Source: Winogradskyella tangerina
GTDB lineage: Bacteria > Bacteroidota > Bacteroidia > Flavobacteriales > Flavobacteriaceae
Reading direction: 5' to 3'
DNA length: 64,000 nucleotides
Assembly (NCBI RefSeq): GCF_003260205.1
Contig: NZ_QERF01000005.1
Location: 186,001-250,000, forward strand
This document shows, piece by piece, positions 28,501 to 36,454 of this stretch. The notes beneath the pieces are model-generated. The model did not search any database. It was not told the origin of the DNA and was given only the letters and a program-made list of their open reading frames with translations. Both the position numbers and the translations under genes were made by a program. Numbering within the stretch: position 1 is the first letter of the stretch; each line of letters opens with the position of its first letter.

Positions 28501-29168
28501 GCAAATTGTTCAACAACCGGACCTTCAATAAACGCTACGTTATCCTTGTAGGCTGAAACAATCGCATTCGGATTACGCTTCGACGTTTCCTTAATCATTT
28601 TAAATAATGATAATGGTTTTTCCTCACCGTCAATTACAAATGTTCCGTTGAAAATTTTATGGCGGCAGTGTTCTGAATTGACTTGTGAAAATCCAAAAAC
28701 TTCAGAATCCGTAAGTGGTCTTCCGATCTTTTTTGAAACACCTTCAAGATAATCGATCTCTTCGTCGCTTAAGGCTAGTCCTTCCTGCTGATTATAAGCT
28801 GAAATATCCTCTATATTCTGAATTGCTTCAGGCTCAATATTTATAGTAAAAATATCTTGGTTCAAACTTTGAAATTTTTCAGAAATCATAGGGTCATAAC
28901 CCTTAAAATCTGATTGAACCGAAGTAAACTCCTCAATTCTAACAATTCCGTCAATGCCCATATTTTGGGTAATTTCAACGGCATTGGTACTCCAAGGTGT
29001 GATCATAGCAGCTCTTGGGCCAATAAAAAAAGCATCAATTGATGCTTGCTCTATTTTAGGCTGGTTGCCAAATAACCATGTAAGTTTAGATATTTTTTCA
29101 GTTGATAATTCTTTTGTGGCTTGAACAGCAAAAACTTTACTGTTTTGGTTTCCAAAGAAGTGAATCAT
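25506..29168 (-). CDS. purL: Phosphoribosylformylglycinamidine synthase, large single-chain PurL
   Basis: 1220 residues, the long form that fuses synthetase and glutaminase. The synthetase part shows GFSQVNSEHCRHKIFNG and AETHNFPTTVEPFNGAATGSGG-type motifs. The C-terminal class I amidotransferase has nucleophile C1067 in GICNGCQLW and the His-Glu pair in MPHIERS (H1180, E1182). It converts FGAR to FGAM with glutamine and ATP in purine synthesis. ATG at 29168 gives the complete N-terminus. A TAAATTTG -7 element lies 33 bp upstream. No other pur gene is in the window. Confidence 0.96.
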   Translation of the reverse strand: MIHFFGNQNSKVFAVQATKELSTEKISKLTWLFGNQPKIEQASIDAFFIGPRAAMITPWSTNAVEITQNMGIDGIVRIEEFTSVQSDFKGYDPMISEKFQSLNQDIFTINIEPEAIQNIEDISAYNQQEGLALSDEEIDYLEGVSKKIGRPLTDSEVFGFSQVNSEHCRHKIFNGTFVIDGEEKPLSLFKMIKETSKRNPNAIVSAYKDNVAFIEGPVVEQFAPKRADIPDYYTTKDFESVISLKAETHNFPTTVEPFNGAATGSGGEIRDRLAGGKGSIPLAGTAVYMTSYSRLEEERPWEKAFPARKWLYQTPIDILIKASNGASDFGNKFGQPLICGSVLTFEHQEKEDRIGYDKVIMLAGGIGYGKADQAIKEIPKTGDKIVILGGDNYRIGMGGAAVSSADTGEFDSGIELNAVQRSNPEMQKRAANAVRSMVESDENFIVSIHDHGAGGHLNCLSELVEDTGGHIDLDKLPIGDPTLSSKEIIGNESQERMGLVIADEHLDTLHKIADRERSPIYDVGEVTGKHRFTFESKSKGDKPMDLALEDMFGSSPKTIMNDVTVEKNYQDLSYNTDQIYDYLDQVLQLEAVACKDWLTNKVDRCVGGKVAKQQCAGPLQLPLNNLGVMALDFKGKEGIATSIGHSPVSALIDPIAGSRNSITESLTNIIWAPLKDGLKSVSLSANWMWPCRNDGEDARLYEAVKAVSEFAIDLGINVPTGKDSLSMKQKYPEGDVIAPGTVIISAAANCNDISKVVEPVFKVGKGSIYYINISQDDFKLGGSSFAQINNKIGSETPTVKDANYVINVFNTIQQLIKNDKIVAGHDVASGGLITTLLEMCFADNNIGAELDITSLGEKDAFKVLFSENAGVVIQSTDDSIENTLAQANIEFHKLGEVTESDVLGVINSNQVYTMTVSRLRDVWYKTSLLLDRKQTANNLADERFNNYKNQPLAYKFPKHFTGKLPEVNSNRPKAAILREKGSNSEREMANAMYLAGFDVKDVHMTDLISGRETLEDIQFLGAVGGFSNSDVLGSAKGWAGAIKYNEKANKVIWDFFQREDTLSVGICNGCQLWMELDLINPEHEIHGKMTYNDSHKHESAFTSVKIQENNSVMLSSLAGSQLGVWISHGEGKFKLPYSEDQYHIVAKYSYEGYPHNPNGSDFNTAMMCDKTGRHLVTMPHIERSTFQWNWAHYPDGRKDEVSPWIEAFVNARLWIENKHA

Positions 29169-29200
29169 TAGATGCAGGTATTGTTGCGATTATTAAAGCG

Positions 29201-29208
29201 CAAATTTA
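29201..29208 (-). promoter_or_regulatory. Likely -7 element of purL
   Basis: TAAATTTG on the - strand, matching TAnnTTTG, 33 bp upstream of the purL ATG. A clear TTG at the -33 position was not found. No PurR-box or purine riboswitch was recognised. Confidence 0.45.
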
Positions 29209-29310
29209 CGCTTTTTAAATTGAAATAAAGTGTTATGACCTCATGTAAAAGATGAAGTTATTCACCAGTAGTTGACATTGAAAATTAGAATCCTTCAGAT
29301 GTTCAGAATA

Positions 29311-29338
29311 AAAAAAGCAACCCTATCGAGTTGCTTTA
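29311..29338 (-). terminator. Terminator of the endonuclease I gene
   Basis: On the - strand AAGCAAC / GTTGCTT stem with an internal CTCGATAGG loop and a six-to-seven-T tract, about 20 bp after the stop of the endonuclease gene. Confidence 0.8.
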
Positions 29339-29358
29339 AAGTTTTTCAAAAATCAGTT

Positions 29359-31200
29359 TCAGTTTTTGATAAGACGTTTAGTTGTGCTTGCTTCGCCTTG
29401 AGTGATTTTTAAGATGTAAATACCAGATTTCAAATCCTGAATATTCAATCGCTTTTCTGAATTTATTTGTCGTTTTAAAATACGTTTACCTAAGATATCA
29501 TAGATCTCTATGGTGGTATCAACGTTATTTTGAAGGTCGATATTCAAAATATCCTTAGCAGGATTTGGATAGATTCTAACGTTATCTAGGTCGTATTCAG
29601 GAGTATTTAATAGTCCACAAGTCCAAGACATATTATCAAATCTAACACGGTTAGATCCGTTGCTATTGTTTTGTATTGAGAGTGTATTAAATGTTTCTGA
29701 ACCTAAATCAATATTGCTGATTGTTGTAGTTGTTACCGTATCGTCGTAAGGAATTGTGCCAACCACATTACCGTTAATTACAAGATCAAATGTTCCTGAA
29801 CCTCCACTGAATACACGTTGTGTAGTTACCGTAAACTCTTCAATAATATCTGAAAGATTATCTGTGTATTGTAAGCTACCGTCTCTGATTGTAATGGCTC
29901 TGCCATCTAGAGTTTGATCAGTTCGTGCATCGGTAGCACTAAAGTCAAAACCATTATCTCCAGTCCACATGAAGCTAGTGTATTGGCTTGAATTTGCCGG
30001 TATGTTTTGAAAGGTCTCTTCAATGCAATTCAAATTATTGCCCACAGTTGTGGTTTCGCAGTCCTCATTACTCAATCCAGATTCGTTACCCGCACCGTCT
30101 AATGCTGTAACTCTAAAGCAATAGGTATTGTCTGGCCCTAAACTCAACACTGTAAAAGATGGGTCAGTGCTTAGGCTTGGTCCGTATAATGAACCATCAA
30201 CATAAATATTATAGCCAACAACTCCAACATCGTCTGTGCTTGCGGTCCAGTTAAGATCAATAGAGTTATTAGTCGGATTAGAAGCAACCAAGTTGGTTGG
30301 GTCTGACGGCGGCGTAGTATCTGATGAACTAGACCAAATTAAATTGGCATAATTAGGATTATCTACAAACGGATTTCGGTTATTCTGATAGTTGAATACG
30401 GTATTATTTCGATCTATTTCTTTTTGAGAAACTGGGTCGTTAGCATGCCAGGTTAATAGAATAGTTAAGAATGGCTCGTCTAGGGCTTGGTTATTACTGC
30501 CATTAAACATAGGAAAGGCACTCCAATTATCAACCTGATCTTCATAACGGGTTACGAAATAGAAATACATTCTGGCAACATCACCTTTGAACTCATCAAT
30601 AGGTTCAAACACAGTACTGGTATAGCCTGCTGAATATCCACTGTTTAGATTTCCTCCTGCTTTAGATCCGTTCATTGTTGGGTTGCTTACACCACTTTGA
30701 GAAATAAGTTGACTGTCGTCAACCACACCAAACGGTAAATTACTGCGTAAACCGTTTACTCTACCATCGGTAGGAATAACAGTATGACCGTCGTCTACCA
30801 TCGGACTTGCATCATTATAAACAGATTTTGGTATGATATGCTCTTTATTGTAGCAGTCGCCTTCACTCGAGAAACTTCCTGAACACTCGTCTGTTTGAAA
30901 AACATAATTGTAAGGGTCTACACCTGTGGGGTTTTCAGAATAGATATCGAGTATTGTTCCGTCATTCTCGTAATATAGATCCAGATCACTAGTGCCGTAT
31001 AGGTTATCGAGATTGTCGCCTTGGTCCATGTGTAAAAACTCCGTAGAGAGGCCATCATTGCTATCATTAATGATGCGCTTTAATTGCGTTTTTAATGCAA
31101 ATCCTGAAAGGCCATTTGCCGAGTCGTAATAGTTTGAAGGGACTTGAGCAAATGAAATGGACGAAACAAATAATAATGATATTAGGTAAAAATGCTTCAT
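29359..31200 (-). CDS. Secreted endonuclease I with Fn3 and T9SS sorting domain
   Basis: 613 residues. Signal peptide MKHFYLISLLFVSSISFAQ, then an endonuclease I (EndA/NucM-like) domain (about 30-295) with CYNKEHIIPKSVYND and RVNGLRSNLPFG-type motifs typical of the beta-beta-alpha metal nuclease. A fibronectin III domain follows (about 300-385), then a beta-rich region (390-530). The C-terminal ~70 residues (YPNPAKDILNIDL... KSGIYILKI) are a type A sorting domain of the type IX secretion system. It is predicted to be exported through T9SS and to degrade extracellular DNA, perhaps for phosphate or nucleotide supply. Confidence 0.9.
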   Translation of the reverse strand: MKHFYLISLLFVSSISFAQVPSNYYDSANGLSGFALKTQLKRIINDSNDGLSTEFLHMDQGDNLDNLYGTSDLDLYYENDGTILDIYSENPTGVDPYNYVFQTDECSGSFSSEGDCYNKEHIIPKSVYNDASPMVDDGHTVIPTDGRVNGLRSNLPFGVVDDSQLISQSGVSNPTMNGSKAGGNLNSGYSAGYTSTVFEPIDEFKGDVARMYFYFVTRYEDQVDNWSAFPMFNGSNNQALDEPFLTILLTWHANDPVSQKEIDRNNTVFNYQNNRNPFVDNPNYANLIWSSSSDTTPPSDPTNLVASNPTNNSIDLNWTASTDDVGVVGYNIYVDGSLYGPSLSTDPSFTVLSLGPDNTYCFRVTALDGAGNESGLSNEDCETTTVGNNLNCIEETFQNIPANSSQYTSFMWTGDNGFDFSATDARTDQTLDGRAITIRDGSLQYTDNLSDIIEEFTVTTQRVFSGGSGTFDLVINGNVVGTIPYDDTVTTTTISNIDLGSETFNTLSIQNNSNGSNRVRFDNMSWTCGLLNTPEYDLDNVRIYPNPAKDILNIDLQNNVDTTIEIYDILGKRILKRQINSEKRLNIQDLKSGIYILKITQGEASTTKRLIKN

Positions 31201-31210
31201 ATATTGATAT

Positions 31211-32431
31211 CTAGTTAATAGTCTTTTTTTCTAAAAGTGCCATATAAAATCCGTCATATCCAAATTTGTGGGCCAACACTTTCTTGTCTTTTACAAATGT
31301 AAATGCTTTTCCTGTTTCCGAAGTTAAGAATTTATCAATTTGTTCTTCGTTCTCTGATGGTAAAATAGAGCAGGTTGCATAAACCATTTTTCCGCCTGGT
31401 TTTACCATTTTAGAGTATTTATCTAAAACTTCAGTTTGAGTTTGTTTAATATTTTCAATGAACTCTGGTGTCAATTTCCATTTGGCATCAGGATTTCGTC
31501 TTAAAACTCCCAGACCAGAACATGGCGCATCAATTAAAAGGCGATCGGCCTTAGCATGCAGTTTCTTGATGGGTTTTGTAGAGTCTATCACTTTAAGTTC
31601 GACATTATGGACACCATTTCTTCGCGCTCTAACTTTCAGCTTCTTAAGTTTACTTTCGTAAATATCCATGGCAATGATCTGCCCTTTATTTTCCATTAAT
31701 GAAGCTAAGTGTAAGGTCTTTCCACCGGCACCTGCACAAACATCAACAACTTTCATGCCTGGTTTAACATCCAGAAAATCAGCAACAAGTTGTGAGGATG
31801 CATCCTGAACTTCGAACCAACCATTTTTAAAGGCTTCTGTTCTGAACACATTAGTGCGCTCTTTGAGTTTTAAGGCTGAAGGATAATTTGATAAAAATTC
31901 AGTTTCAATATTTTCAGATTGTAGTTTTAACTGAAGGTCTTTTTTATTGGTTTTGAGTGTATTTACTCTTAGGATCACTTCGGCTTGTTCATTTTGAACT
32001 TTTATTTCGTCTGTCCAGATTTTTTCACCTAACTCTTTAAGACCCAGTTCATCCATCCAATCAGGAATCGATTCTCTAAACTTTCTGATTTTAATAAGTT
32101 CGTCGAATTTGCCTTTTATTTTTCGTGAAGGTGTTTGCTCGAAGTATTTCCAATCGGGTAATTTTATTCCTTTTAAGGTCGCCCAAACGGCAAATAAGCG
32201 CCATAAATTATCTCGGTCGTATGGTGCTTTTACATTAGCAATTTCAGAATATAACCGCTTGTATCTGACGATTTCATAGGTTGTTTCGGCCACAAAACCA
32301 CGATCGCGACTGCCCCAGCGTTTATCACGTTTTAAAAGTATTTGAACGACCTTGTCGGCATACTCGTTTTCATTAAAGATTTGGTGTAAACCGTCAATGA
32401 CTGCAAAGCATAAATTTTTGTGTAATCGCAT
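31211..32431 (-). CDS. RsmB-like 16S rRNA (cytosine-C5) methyltransferase
   Basis: 406 residues. C-terminal SAM-dependent Rossmann domain with VVDVCAGAGGKTLHLAS (motif I), DAPCSGLGVLRRNPD (motif IV with Cys) and YATCSILPSENEEQI (motif VI, the catalytic Cys). This two-cysteine arrangement marks the RsmB/NSUN RNA m5C family. The N-terminal part (about 1-140) is divergent from E. coli RsmB, as is usual in Bacteroidetes. It starts the - strand unit that continues into the endonuclease gene 10 bp downstream. The exact rRNA position is not readable from sequence. Confidence 0.85.
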   Translation of the reverse strand: MRLHKNLCFAVIDGLHQIFNENEYADKVVQILLKRDKRWGSRDRGFVAETTYEIVRYKRLYSEIANVKAPYDRDNLWRLFAVWATLKGIKLPDWKYFEQTPSRKIKGKFDELIKIRKFRESIPDWMDELGLKELGEKIWTDEIKVQNEQAEVILRVNTLKTNKKDLQLKLQSENIETEFLSNYPSALKLKERTNVFRTEAFKNGWFEVQDASSQLVADFLDVKPGMKVVDVCAGAGGKTLHLASLMENKGQIIAMDIYESKLKKLKVRARRNGVHNVELKVIDSTKPIKKLHAKADRLLIDAPCSGLGVLRRNPDAKWKLTPEFIENIKQTQTEVLDKYSKMVKPGGKMVYATCSILPSENEEQIDKFLTSETGKAFTFVKDKKVLAHKFGYDGFYMALLEKKTIN

Positions 32432-32492
32432 TTTGATTTAGATAAGCTCGCAAAGGTACATTTAATTCATTAATTTGTAGGCGATAATTCAT

Positions 32493-33077
32493 TTGTATTT
32501 GGGACACAACGACTTTATTAAGAGATTGATTGCTGGTGATGAGGCTGCTTATGGCAAGTTGTTAGATGATTTTCAACAGAAAGTTTTTTCAACATGTATC
32601 TCATTTGTTCCGAATAAGGAAGAGGCTGAAGATCTTACTCAAGAAGTTTTTGTTGAGGTATATAAGTCTATCCATAAGTTTAAGGGTAACGCAAAGCTTT
32701 CCACGTGGATTTTCAGAATAACAACGAACAAGTGCTTAGAATTTATAAGGAAACGAAACACAAAAAAGCGCTTTGGGTTTTTACAGTCGTTAAGCGGAAG
32801 TTCGATTCCGATAGATAAAACGTCATACTTCACTGAGATGAATCATCCCGGAATTATTTTAGAAAATAAAGAGATGAATGAGACTTTATTTTTAGCAATT
32901 AATAGTTTGCCTGAAGCACAGAAAGTTGCTTTTACATTACATAAAATTGACGGAAGGAGCTATCAGGAGATTAGTGAAATCACTCAAAAAAGTATACCAT
33001 CAGTTGAATCGTTGATGTTTAGAGCGAAAAAAAATCTTCAAAAATTGCTTGAGGAATATTACAAAAAGAATGGGTAA
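32493..33077 (+). CDS. ECF-type RNA polymerase sigma factor, cassette 1
   Basis: 194 residues. Region 2 is seen in EEAEDLTQEVFVEVYKSIHKFKG and LSTWIFRITTNKCLEFIRKR; region 4 in LPEAQKVAFTLHKIDGRSYQEISEIT. An extra loop between them (FGFLQSLSGSSIPIDK) is family-typical. No ATG occurs before region 2; the in-frame upstream stop is at 32478, and TTG 32493 or 32499 is the likely start. A short membrane protein with anti-sigma-like topology follows after 33 bp, then a Spy-like periplasmic protein and an EF-hand protein, as in metal or envelope stress regulons. Confidence 0.88.
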   Translation: MYLGHNDFIKRLIAGDEAAYGKLLDDFQQKVFSTCISFVPNKEEAEDLTQEVFVEVYKSIHKFKGNAKLSTWIFRITTNKCLEFIRKRNTKKRFGFLQSLSGSSIPIDKTSYFTEMNHPGIILENKEMNETLFLAINSLPEAQKVAFTLHKIDGRSYQEISEITQKSIPSVESLMFRAKKNLQKLLEEYYKKNG

Positions 33078-33110
33078 CGCAAGTTTTTAAAAAATAGTGC
33101 ATCTAAATGA

Positions 33111-33431
33111 ATGAATATGGAAACAAATAAGGATATAAATCAGAAGGTAGAAGCCACTTTGGCGAGTGCGGATCACATTGAAGAGGTCAAAGTTTCGCCA
33201 TTCTTGAAAGACAAAGCGCTACGACAAATCTTTTCTGAAAACAAAGAGAAGGAATCGCAGTTGTGGACTTGGTTTACACCACAATTACAATTTGCCGCAT
33301 TGGTACTCATAGTTGCAATAAATGTATATGCCTTAGTGCAGTTTAGATCCTCAAATTACGATAGCGACGTTTCTAATTTCGCAGAAAGCTATGGTTTGTT
33401 AGAAAGCGATTCGGACACATTAATTAATTGA
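33111..33431 (+). CDS. Small single-span membrane protein, probable anti-sigma-like partner
   Basis: 106 residues: an N-terminal soluble part (about 1-60, EEVKVSPFLKDKALRQIFSENKE), one transmembrane span (about 64-83, LQFAALVLIVAINVYALVQF) and a short periplasmic tail. The topology and position directly after an ECF sigma gene suit an anti-sigma factor, although no ZAS zinc motif (HxxxCxxC) is present. Start may be 33111 or the ATG at 33117. The next gene begins 2 bp after the stop, so the unit is tightly coupled. Confidence 0.65.
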   Translation: MNMETNKDINQKVEATLASADHIEEVKVSPFLKDKALRQIFSENKEKESQLWTWFTPQLQFAALVLIVAINVYALVQFRSSNYDSDVSNFAESYGLLESDSDTLIN

Positions 33432-33433
33432 TC

Positions 33434-33940
33434 ATGAAAAAACAATTACCACTTTATATTTTAATATTATTCCTGATTATAGTTAACGGATTTTTCTTAA
33501 TAAATCACTTTGGTATATCTGATGATGGTGATTTTAAAGGACCGAAAGGACCAAATAATTTTATTTCGAAACGTTTAGACTTTAACGCGGAACAAACTCA
33601 ACAATTTGAAGAGCTAGAACAGAAACATAGAAAGACGATGAGGGGAATTTCAAATGAAATTAGATCCTCTAAGGAGGCACTTTTTGATCAGATTTCGAAT
33701 GTTGAAGCCAGTGATTCAAAAATCGATTCTATTACTTCGGTTATTGGTGAGTTTGAGAAGAATAAGGATCTTGAAGTTTTTAGACATTTCAAGGCCATTT
33801 ATAACATCTGTGATGATTCTCAGAAAGCGAAATTTAATTCTTTAGTTAAAGATGCCCTGCATAAGGGGCCACCGCCTCGAGGGCGGCGATCGCCAATGAA
33901 GAAGGGGAATGATCATCCAGGTCCACCACCAAGACATTAG
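33434..33940 (+). CDS. Spy/CpxP-like periplasmic stress or metal-sensing protein
   Basis: 168 residues from ATG 33434 (a TTG two codons upstream is less likely). A signal anchor (MKKQLPLYILILFLIIVNGFF) is followed by an LTxxQ-like helical region (FNAEQTQQFEELEQKHRKTM) as in Spy, CpxP and the heavy-metal resistance proteins. The C-terminus is rich in Gly, Pro, Arg and His (PPPRGRRSP ... HPGPPPRH), which could bind metal. It probably acts in the periplasm as the sensing partner of the upstream membrane protein. The same order (sigma, membrane protein, Spy-like) is repeated at 40506-38929. Confidence 0.7.
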   Translation: MKKQLPLYILILFLIIVNGFFLINHFGISDDGDFKGPKGPNNFISKRLDFNAEQTQQFEELEQKHRKTMRGISNEIRSSKEALFDQISNVEASDSKIDSITSVIGEFEKNKDLEVFRHFKAIYNICDDSQKAKFNSLVKDALHKGPPPRGRRSPMKKGNDHPGPPPRH

Positions 33941-34050
33941 CTCTAGGTTTTAGAATAATTTTAGCATTATTCTTTGAAAAATAATTTAAATTGATGGTAT
34001 AAAGTGAAAGAGTAAACAATAACAAATACATAATAATCAAAATAAATATC

Positions 34051-34347
34051 ATGAATCAAAAAACATCAAAATCAGTATTACTTGCAGCAATATTTTCATT
34101 GCTATTTGCGGTTAACATTAATGCCCAAGAAGAAGCTAATGATCGCGAAAGACCAAAAGAACCACCAACCTTTGCTCAAGTTTTAGAAAAACTCGACAAA
34201 AATGAGGACGGAAAAATATCGAAGGATGAAGCTAAGGGACCTTTAAAGAAACATTTTAAAAGACTCGACTTAGATGAAGATGGTTTCATTTCTGAAGAGG
34301 AATTTAAAAAAGCACCAAGACCAAAACGAAGAAAACAAGACAATTAA
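34051..34347 (+). CDS. Small exported EF-hand protein
   Basis: 98 residues with signal peptide (MNQKTSKSVLLAAIFSLLFAVNINAQ) and two EF-hand loops: LDKNEDGKISKDEA and LDLDEDGFISEEEF, both with acidic ligands at the usual loop positions, so calcium binding is expected. The sequence KGPLK..F.R.D.D.DGF...EEFK.AP.P.R is closely shared with the C-terminal tail of the YHYH protein encoded next. It follows the Spy-like gene by 110 bp, in which there is a weak 8-bp AT hairpin (33952-33973); a terminator follows the gene. Confidence 0.82.
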   Translation: MNQKTSKSVLLAAIFSLLFAVNINAQEEANDRERPKEPPTFAQVLEKLDKNEDGKISKDEAKGPLKKHFKRLDLDEDGFISEEEFKKAPRPKRRKQDN

Positions 34348-34370
34348 AGAAAGCATTTATTTGCAATATG

Positions 34371-34406
34371 AAGAGCTCTATGATAAATTTCTTAGAGCTC
34401 TTTTCA
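34371..34406 (+). terminator. Terminator closing ECF cassette 1
   Basis: Perfect 10-bp stem AAGAGCTCTA / TAGAGCTCTT (34371-34380 and 34393-34402) with a 12-nt loop and a broken T tract (TTTTCATTTTTT). It separates the sigma/EF-hand unit from the YHYH genes. Confidence 0.75.
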
Positions 34407-34498
34407 TTTTTTGAAATGTCTACCGCAAGTTTTTTAGAAAGTAATCATCTAAAGATTTATAGGCGACAAAAAATTGTTGCTGAACTAAATCAAGAATT

Positions 34499-35629
34499 AT
34501 GTTTCTAAATCAAAAATTTTCATTTGGACTGTTAGTATTGTTATTACTGAATTGTAACGGTCATAAAACCGAATATGCACATTCCCATGATGGTGTGTCA
34601 CACACGCATGAAAAACCTCAAGATACTCAGAACTATTTCGGGGAGTATACCCTGAATAGTAAAACTTTTGGAACAAAAACGAAGGTGAAAATTAGAGGTA
34701 ATCAACGTGTTATGACTACAAATTCATTACCCGACCATACAACTGGGGATTTTCCAAATCAAGGAAATCCTAATCGTATTTCATCTCAAAGTAAAACTTA
34801 CAAGTTTCCTCTCGAACCAAAATATACTGGCAAAGCGAAATGGGCAAGAGAACCTGGTGTTGCTTTAAACGGTGTAAAGTTTGAACCAGGAACTGCTGAA
34901 GTGGTTCTTTGTGAATCTGGTGAAAACTATAGGGTTGAAGCTTTACAAGAAGTTTTTGATCTCGGTTTAGACTTTAACCATGCTCACGTTCAACCGACCG
35001 GAGCTTATCATTATCACGGAACGCCAACTTCAGTCATAGAAAATTTCGATTCAGGGGAAGATTTGGTTCATATTGGTTTTGCTCATGACGGATTTCCGAT
35101 GTACTATTCAAAAAGTGGTAAATATAAACCTAGCTATAAAGCAGTGAGTGGGCAAAGAGAAGGCGAGGACTGTACATATGAAAATCCAATGGAGAAAATG
35201 GATGTTTCTGTAGGAGGCCATCATAATGGAACTTACACTTCAGATTTTGAATACATAGACGGATATGGTGATCTCGACGAATGTAACGGTATAACAATCA
35301 ATGGAGAATACATGTATTTAGTTACCAATGAATTTCCGTATGTAAGCCGTTGTTTGATGGGCGAATTTGAGGAAGAAGTTAGACCACCATTTGGAAATGC
35401 CAATTCAGATGATAGAGCTAGAAGAACCCCAAGAAGAGCCCCAAGCTTTTCGGAGTTATTAAATGATCTAGATGCCAATAATGATAAAAAGATCAGTAGA
35501 AATGAATCTAAAGGTCCTTTGAAAGACTTATTCGATCGCATTGATGCTAACAAGGATGGATTTTTAACGGAGGAAGAATTTAAAAATGCACCAACACCAG
35601 AAAGACAAGGTCCACCACGACGTGACTGA
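34499..35629 (+). CDS. YHYH-domain lipoprotein with C-terminal EF-hand pair
   Basis: 376 residues. Lipoprotein signal with LLNCNGH; the mature N-terminus is His-rich (EYAHSHDGVSHTHEKPQD). The YHYH domain (about 100-290) shows GAYHYHGTP, IGFAHDGFPMYY and LDECNGI, with conserved cysteines. The C-terminal ~65 residues hold two EF-hand loops (LDANNDKKISRNES, IDANKDGFLTEEE) very similar to the stand-alone EF-hand protein upstream. The domain is poorly characterised. His-rich start, EF-hands and the nearby SCO gene point to metal handling at the cell surface, but this is inference. Confidence 0.82.
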   Translation: MFLNQKFSFGLLVLLLLNCNGHKTEYAHSHDGVSHTHEKPQDTQNYFGEYTLNSKTFGTKTKVKIRGNQRVMTTNSLPDHTTGDFPNQGNPNRISSQSKTYKFPLEPKYTGKAKWAREPGVALNGVKFEPGTAEVVLCESGENYRVEALQEVFDLGLDFNHAHVQPTGAYHYHGTPTSVIENFDSGEDLVHIGFAHDGFPMYYSKSGKYKPSYKAVSGQREGEDCTYENPMEKMDVSVGGHHNGTYTSDFEYIDGYGDLDECNGITINGEYMYLVTNEFPYVSRCLMGEFEEEVRPPFGNANSDDRARRTPRRAPSFSELLNDLDANNDKKISRNESKGPLKDLFDRIDANKDGFLTEEEFKNAPTPERQGPPRRD

Positions 35630-35688
35630 TCATTTCATAAATGCTCTTTTCAAAAACAATTAATAAATTAAAAACTAAATCAATTATT

Positions 35689-36450
35689 ATGAAAAATCTC
35701 CTTAAACTTTTAGGACTGGTACTTACCATATTTACCTTTGGAATAGCGTGCTCTAGTGATGATAGTAACGCATCTACAGACGATATGGGAACAACAGATG
35801 ATGACGGTGTTGTACCTGTAGAATTGCATGCTGCCTTTGCCGAATTCAATGAAGAGGCGACAACAATTTATCTAGATGGCTCTGATGTTGTTATCGAAAC
35901 AACTGGTTTGCCAAACCACGAAACGGTCTATTGGGGGGTTGGGCACGAACTCTATATAGAAGAACCCAATGTGCAAACCACGCCAAGTATTATGTCAAGT
36001 AACAATAATGCCGTTACGATTGTTGTAGATGCCACGCCTAATTTAACGGGTAATACAGTTGCAACCAATCTTGGCACTATTGGCATTGCGTTAAGTGGCG
36101 CTTCAATTTTTAACGATCAGGAAGGTAATGGCCCGCTAGACAATGCTGCAGCGAGTCTCGATTGGACTGGCGGACATATTGGACCCGGTGTGTATCATTA
36201 TCACCTCGAACCAAAAGCAATCACGAACGATGATCAGAACCTTGTAGGAATTCTGCTTGACGGTGTGTTTTTATATGGTAGACGCGATTATCCTTCGGAT
36301 GATTATCCTACGGACTTAGATGAATCTGGTGGTCATTTTGGGCCAACACCTCATAATCCGGATGGAGAATATCATTATCATATCATCAATGAAGTATATT
36401 CTACAACAGGGTCTTATATCGCTTTTGCCGGACCATATCAAGGCTACTAG
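35689..36450 (+). CDS. Second YHYH-domain lipoprotein
   Basis: 253 residues from ATG 35689, which gives a clean lipoprotein signal (MKNLLKLLGLVLTIFTFGIAC); an earlier in-frame ATG at 35641 would add 16 residues ahead of it. An acidic linker rich in Ser/Asp/Thr (SSDDSNASTDDMGTTDDDG) precedes a YHYH domain with GPGVYHYHLEP, LDGVFLYGRRD and DGEYHYHIINE. No EF-hand is present. It is the second YHYH copy in tandem, 59 bp after the first, and the YwqK-like gene follows 4 bp after its stop, so they form one unit. Confidence 0.82.
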   Translation: MKNLLKLLGLVLTIFTFGIACSSDDSNASTDDMGTTDDDGVVPVELHAAFAEFNEEATTIYLDGSDVVIETTGLPNHETVYWGVGHELYIEEPNVQTTPSIMSSNNNAVTIVVDATPNLTGNTVATNLGTIGIALSGASIFNDQEGNGPLDNAAASLDWTGGHIGPGVYHYHLEPKAITNDDQNLVGILLDGVFLYGRRDYPSDDYPTDLDESGGHFGPTPHNPDGEYHYHIINEVYSTTGSYIAFAGPYQGY

Positions 36451-36454
36451 ACCC

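Noticed and set aside
36320..36454. N-terminal extension of the YwqK-like gene overlapping the YHYH gene
   Set aside because: The extension is the out-of-frame reading of the upstream gene; ATG 36455 gives a clean lipoprotein signal.
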